Assembly (NCBI RefSeq): GCF_037038585.1
Contig: NC_092523.1
Location: 2,423,001 to 2,487,000 of the forward strand
Direction: 5' to 3'
Source of the DNA: Patagioenas fasciata
Lineage: Eukaryota > Chordata > Aves > Columbiformes > Columbidae
Length of the DNA: 64,000 nt
In this document: positions 58,851 through 64,000 of the stretch, piece after piece
Layout: the number at the start of each line of letters is the position of its first letter
Position numbering within the stretch: position 1 is the first letter of the stretch
The notes under the pieces: model-generated
Database searches by the model: none
What the model saw: the letters and a program-made list of their open reading frames with translations, nothing else
Told to the model about the DNA's origin: nothing
Made by a program: the position numbers and the translations under genes

Positions 58851-61800
58851 ACTTCTAGTGCTGAACTGTTTGCAGCCAATGGGAATTTTGTTACTGATTT
58901 CAGTAGCTGGACTCCAATACTGGCAGTTTTCATGCAACTTTTGGTTCTGGGTTTCTGGCCAAAAAAAATCTTTGATGTAAAAACTACTTCTGCATTTGAA
59001 TGAGGGTTTGTTTTTTTTCCCTTTGTGTTCTGATACACAAAGTAGGGTTGATACAGACTGTAATCCAACAACTTAATTTCTCATGGCTTTATTATGAAGT
59101 GCAGTTGCGTTTCTGTAGTGTTAAGGGAATTCTGAGTTTTCACGTAGCCTTTGAAGTGCTTTGCACGACAGTTGCTTTGCTTTTCCTTGGCTGTTCATTA
59201 CAAGCTGATAACTGTGCCATAAATGAGCAGGTACGTATGGGACAGTGCAACCTACATTCTTTGTGGTCTGGCAAAATTGTTTCTTCAGGGTTAATTCCAT
59301 GTTTGGAGAGGTAAATATGTGCCTGTGTTCCTTTGTTACTTGTTTATGTAATTATTATTTAATTATTATTATTATCCGTTGTTTAATTATTCATTAATTG
59401 TGGTTTTTATATTGCATGCTTGTTTATCCACTAGGAATAGGCAGCAAAAACAGAGAAACACAAGAATTTAGAACAAACTACTTGAAACCGTTTTAAATAA
59501 ATTAAGAAAATACCCAGTGTGACTCAGTTAAGGACAATTGTATTCAAACTCATTTAATTATCATCTTTGAGAGGGTAAGTGATCTAGTAGCTCAGGGGGT
59601 GGTGGTGTATGGTTGTATTATGGCCTCAGAAGAGGTTTTGATCTTGGGACAAACTAAGAAAATATACAGCAGTTTGGAAGGCATTTCAGGTACAGTTTTT
59701 GATGCTTTTCTTGGCTTATTCCTGTTAAGTATTTTCACTGATGAATTGCGTGATTATTATATAGTGAGACCTTGAAAATAAGTAGATTAGGCTATGCTGG
59801 GGTGAGTGATAAATGCTTTGGAAAATGGTATCAGGATCTGGAATACTCTTGACAAAATAAGCAAAAATAAGTCCTGAAGTTAGGAAGGTGAAATGCAGCA
59901 AAGGTAATTTCAGAGTGGGATCTACCTCTGGCACTTCTATGCGATCACCTCGTTTGGATAATTACTCCTGGGTCTTGGAATAGTTGGTCCTGACCTCCAC
60001 TGCATGTTTTTGCATGTTGAGATAGACAAGGGAGCTGAAACACAAGATTTATACTGAATTAACCTGGCCATGTGCCTCTGATTTTTAGGAAGGAGAAACG
60101 AGATGAAATGAACTGTTTGGAAGAAATTATAGTGTATTTCTGATGTTCTGGGATGATCAGGTTGTTAGAATTAATAACCTAGGTAGTTCTCTTTCCCATG
60201 TCTATCTAGATGTATTTATTTGTTGTGCTATTGTATGATATTTTTACTAGGATATTTTCAGTGGTCTGTAGGTCAGAATAAAGTAAGAGCCAAGCCTGGA
60301 TATTTGAACTTTCAGTTGCTCAAAACTGAGAAATGTTCCTTTTTCTTTCTATGAAATCAGCATCGGTCAGGAATGCCAAACAGGATCGGCTGTTCCTACC
60401 ATTTAAGTTAATGGCACTGTGTTCTCTGGGGGTGGTTGTAGTTGTTCAGCTTTATTTTTGTCTTTTCCTCTCATTATGCATTTAGCAACAAAAGCCTGAC
60501 TTTTACTGTATTGGATTTCAGGAAGAAAAACCTTGTTATATTTTCTTCATTTGACTTTAATTATATGGAAGCCCTCAGAGATGATTATACTCGTACTAAA
60601 TCCTAATTTATTTTTGCTTGCAGCTGCTTTGTGCTGCACCCTCACCCTTCGACGCGCAGCACTAATGTGCGGCAGATCTCTTCCGTTGGGCTGTTTCTTT
60701 AATATTTGCTTTTTGGTGTGAGGATTAAAAATGAAATGATGAAACAGAATGTGCTCTTGCCTGTTTGCTTCCTTCCTTTAAAGAGCCGTGCTAAACGCAC
60801 AGCACAAACTACAGCTGATGAGCCTGAAGCCTTACCACCCTAAAATTTGGATTTATGTAGTAGCGGATATACGCAGGTGTGCAAAAACTTACCTTTTAAA
60901 ATTTTATTTGAAGGAAATATTGAAAGATCTAACTCCAAAGAAGCCTTAGATTTTTCTGGGAAGATTTGCTGAAATGCATTGGTATAATTAAGTTTGTGAG
61001 GACCATGCAGATGATTTTGTGATGATACTCAAGGGCTGAATGATTGAATGAGTGGCGCCGGGATGGGTACGTGTGGTGCCACTGAGCGTTTGCTGCTCCG
61101 GACCTGGGGTGCTGGGGTTGCTGCTTCATTTCTAGAGCTTTTGCTTTATGGTGTGGCTGTTTTTTCCCAGCCTTCTTGAGAAAATCAACCATTGATGGTC
61201 ATTTTTTATTTGACATGAGATTTCTTGCATTGAACACTACTGATGTTTTCTGGGGGGCGTTTCAGGGGAGAATTCCTGATTAATTATAAGTATATTCCTT
61301 TTTTTGAGGTTCTGCTTCATTTCCTTTCAACCCCCCCCAATTCAAATGCTCTTCCCCTCTCTCTCCCCACAGATCAATAGTTTATGAGTATTTTGATAAG
61401 AAATGTTGACAGCTGGAAATCAAAACTGGAAAACCTGGATGGAGCTGGGAGACTAACGAGTGTTTCTTGCTTTTCTGTCATGTTTTTTTTTGGCTTGCTT
61501 AAACAAAACAGAAGTGTGTTTCTTGTTTACATGAGGGAGCTGCAAAATCATTTGAATTATGTTTTAACAGCAATCGACTCTGTAATTATCTTATTCTACA
61601 GTTCTGCCACTGCAGACCACTTTGAATGTTCATGATGCTGCAGCATCGCTGTGACAATGACAGCAGCTACTTACGTGGAATGTTAAAATATGTAAAGGGT
61701 ATCATGTTATTGCAATACAAAGATTAATTTCATATCTTATTTCACATTCTCATTGATGCTTTAATCTCCTTGCCTTGTGATGCTGTAGCTGTTTTTTTTG

Positions 61801-64000
61801 ACTTTCTTTCAGAACATACAGTCAAAGACAGATGAAATTTTAGAGCATCAAATAAGAGACATTTGCAGCATGATGGTCAGATCACACTAATTGGGAAATC
61901 AGTTCTGCAGCTGATTTCCCATATTGTTGTACGTTAAGTTCTGTGTGCGTAGTAAAAGCAGGATAAATATTTATTATGTACATTCTAAAGTAGTGCTATG
62001 AATCAGTGTTTCTGAAACATATTTGGGTCTTTGCATGGAAGGTGCTATGTGAGTACTCTTAGCAATAATAATGCTGCTTTGATTCTATCCTGCTCTTCTG
62101 GGTGACTGAGTATTGGAGCTTTTGGTAGCTCTGGATTGTACTCTGACTCTTCTAGAATATTGCTATTTGTAGTAATTGCATCAGAACTCATTAGCATTTC
62201 TCCACCAATTTCTTCTTGAGAAATCTGCATGTGATACATCACTGGCTGACTTTTCCCAAAATAAGACTGGTCACACCTATTCAAAATTCTGATGTGAAAT
62301 GAACGGCTTTTGAGAACTGTACATTTAGGAGGAGGGAAGAAATTCCCACAAAGCAGAAGCTCAGTTGTATTTTATCGTTCTATACTCTCATTTTATCCCC
62401 ATTTGCCTTGTTTAAGTTAAATTCTCTCTCCAAGGAGGATTCTGTCTGGTGTTAGTTGATTGTGGGTTCGTTGGTTTTTTTTTTCCATTCTATAATAAAA
62501 TGTTTTAGTAAAAGATGAAGAAATGAAGCTACAGGTAGAAGCAACCTGTTCAGATGATGTTTCTCATGCTATTTCTCTGCAGTGTTGTGACGAAGAATAT
62601 GTCACTTCAGATGTGTTGAAACTATACAGGAAAAGGCTCAAATTCAAAGTTTGACTCTAAGTCTTAATTCAATTATTGCCTTGGTCAGATTTTGTTTAGG
62701 TTGCCAGTCAACTTCTATTTTTTTAGGTTAATCAGGAGGCTTTGGGAACTGAAGAATTCCCTTCACGCAAAGTGAAGAGGGAAGTCTGCCATGCGACTTG
62801 AAGTGGCTGACAGGTATAGGAGTAATTAAACAATGTGGAGAGGGATTGCTCACCACAGGCTAGAGAAGGGCATTTGAAAGGGGAGAGTGAAGAACAACGT
62901 GCACAATCGGGTTGTTTAGTCTTTTGTTCATCGTGTGCATCTTGAATGCTGTCGTTACTCATCCATTCGAAATTCTAGAACACCCACTTAATTAGCAATG
63001 CCCAGCCTATCTAAATAAAATCAGTACTTTTTTTTTGTGGAATTAGTTTTATAATCACAATATGGGTCCCTTCCCTATCGCTATTTATTTCCAGTACCTA
63101 ACACTATTAATTTCCAGATTAATAAAATTGCCCTTTTCTACAGATGCATATTGTAAACCCAGAGTTTCAATAATAGGCCTTAATTAAATTACCAAATAGC
63201 TACTGGAATGCTTTACATTCAAAGTTATTGTCACGTACACTTCAGTGCTGTTTCTTTTAATAACTTGATTAGTATGAACAATAGGAACTACGGGAATGCA
63301 ATAGGAATTGAGTATATGTATACAGGCTACAATTGGTTTTGTTAGTTCAAATACAAAGCCCAAACAAATTCATTTTGTGCAGGAAATTAATTTGGAAGAG
63401 TATTTTGTGCCTGGTTGAGTCCTAGTTTCCCAGGTATGATTTACACATCATTGTTAATAAACAAGCTGCAGCTTTTTTAAACTTGCACAAAAATATACTT
63501 GCTGTTCCAAGTAATTTATTTACTGGTGCTGACCTGTAGAGAAAGCTACATTGTTTTTATATCAGTGTTTGGTTGAAGGATTTAAGATGGCATACGGTAC
63601 TGAAATTCTGGAAATTATTGCCCTCCCAAAAGCGACAATTTGTGGCATTGCTGTGTAGAGTTGAGCTTTTGGTAACTGTGCTTGAAAAATGCAGAGATGG
63701 TATGTTTTATATAGGGATCACATTCAACTGAGGTGCCATAAGCAGTCAAGAGTGAGTTCACCTTTCCTAAGTTCCAATAGGGACTAGCATTTTGTAATAA
63801 ATTAAAGAACAATCACATCATTGAATGCGTAAGAGGGATGAAACAGACTTCAGGTGTCAATTTAGCTAATCTAGTAGGTAACAGTCGCATTTAAAGAAAA
63901 CAATCTCGAATGTTGGATTTTACGTGTTTCTTTTACACAGGTCTGCGTTCTGGGCTTTGCTCTAACCTGAGTCTGATCTCTTCGAATGTAATTAATGTCT

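Larger units (their letters stand above)
52649..64000 (+). other. Putative first intron of the candidate ALMS1 gene
   Basis: Contains three CR1 copies (53255-53985, 56450-56935, 57573-58850). The stretches 53986-56449, 56936-57572 and 58851-64000 are AT-rich unique sequence where I see no supported exon. Confidence 0.4.

Overview
This is vertebrate nuclear DNA, almost certainly from a bird. It is littered with CR1 LINE 3' ends carrying the ATTCTATGATTCTATGA terminus. Two spliced genes are recognised directly (FBXO41 and EGR4). A CpG-island first exon further right fits ALMS1 by order and orientation: in human 2p13 the order FBXO41(-), EGR4(-), ALMS1(+) is the same. The exact species cannot be told from the sequence.

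Region 1 (about 1-16 kb): FBXO41 on the minus strand, a brain-enriched F-box protein. Eleven coding exons could be joined with every splice phase agreeing, giving 775 residues and reaching the Q codon just before the last expected exon (about 20 residues), which must lie left of base 1. One 80-bp exon (8246-8325) is too short to stand out as an open frame and was found by phase and by its similarity to the mammalian protein. The start codon lies in an exon with a spliced 5' leader containing short upstream ORFs. Upstream are two minisatellites and a CpG-rich stretch that may hold the first exon and promoter.

Region 2 (18.3-21.4 kb): EGR4 on the minus strand, an immediate-early zinc-finger transcription factor. 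It has two coding exons (488 aa), three C2H2 fingers, an AU-rich 3' UTR with ATTAAA, a 21-bp minisatellite in the 5' UTR, a TATA box, and an upstream CRE / CArG / Ets cluster typical of serum- and activity-induced promoters.

Region 3 (21.4-52.3 kb): a gene-poor interval with many CR1 fragments in both orientations and unique AT-rich blocks. At its right end a solo LTR-like element (51313-52249) split a CR1 copy, with a 5-bp target duplication.

Region 4 (52.3-64 kb): a CpG island with two NRF1-type sites and a short first coding exon with a perfect GCCGCC start context and a poly-glutamate run, the candidate ALMS1 exon 1 on the plus strand. The rest looks like its first intron, with three CR1 copies, one retaining reverse-transcriptase-region coding sequence with an internal deletion. 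I found no novel multigene system. The points worth a second look are regulatory (EGR4 promoter, FBXO41 leader), repeat biology (minisatellites, nested LTR in CR1, CR1 strand bias in introns) and a few unexplained open frames.
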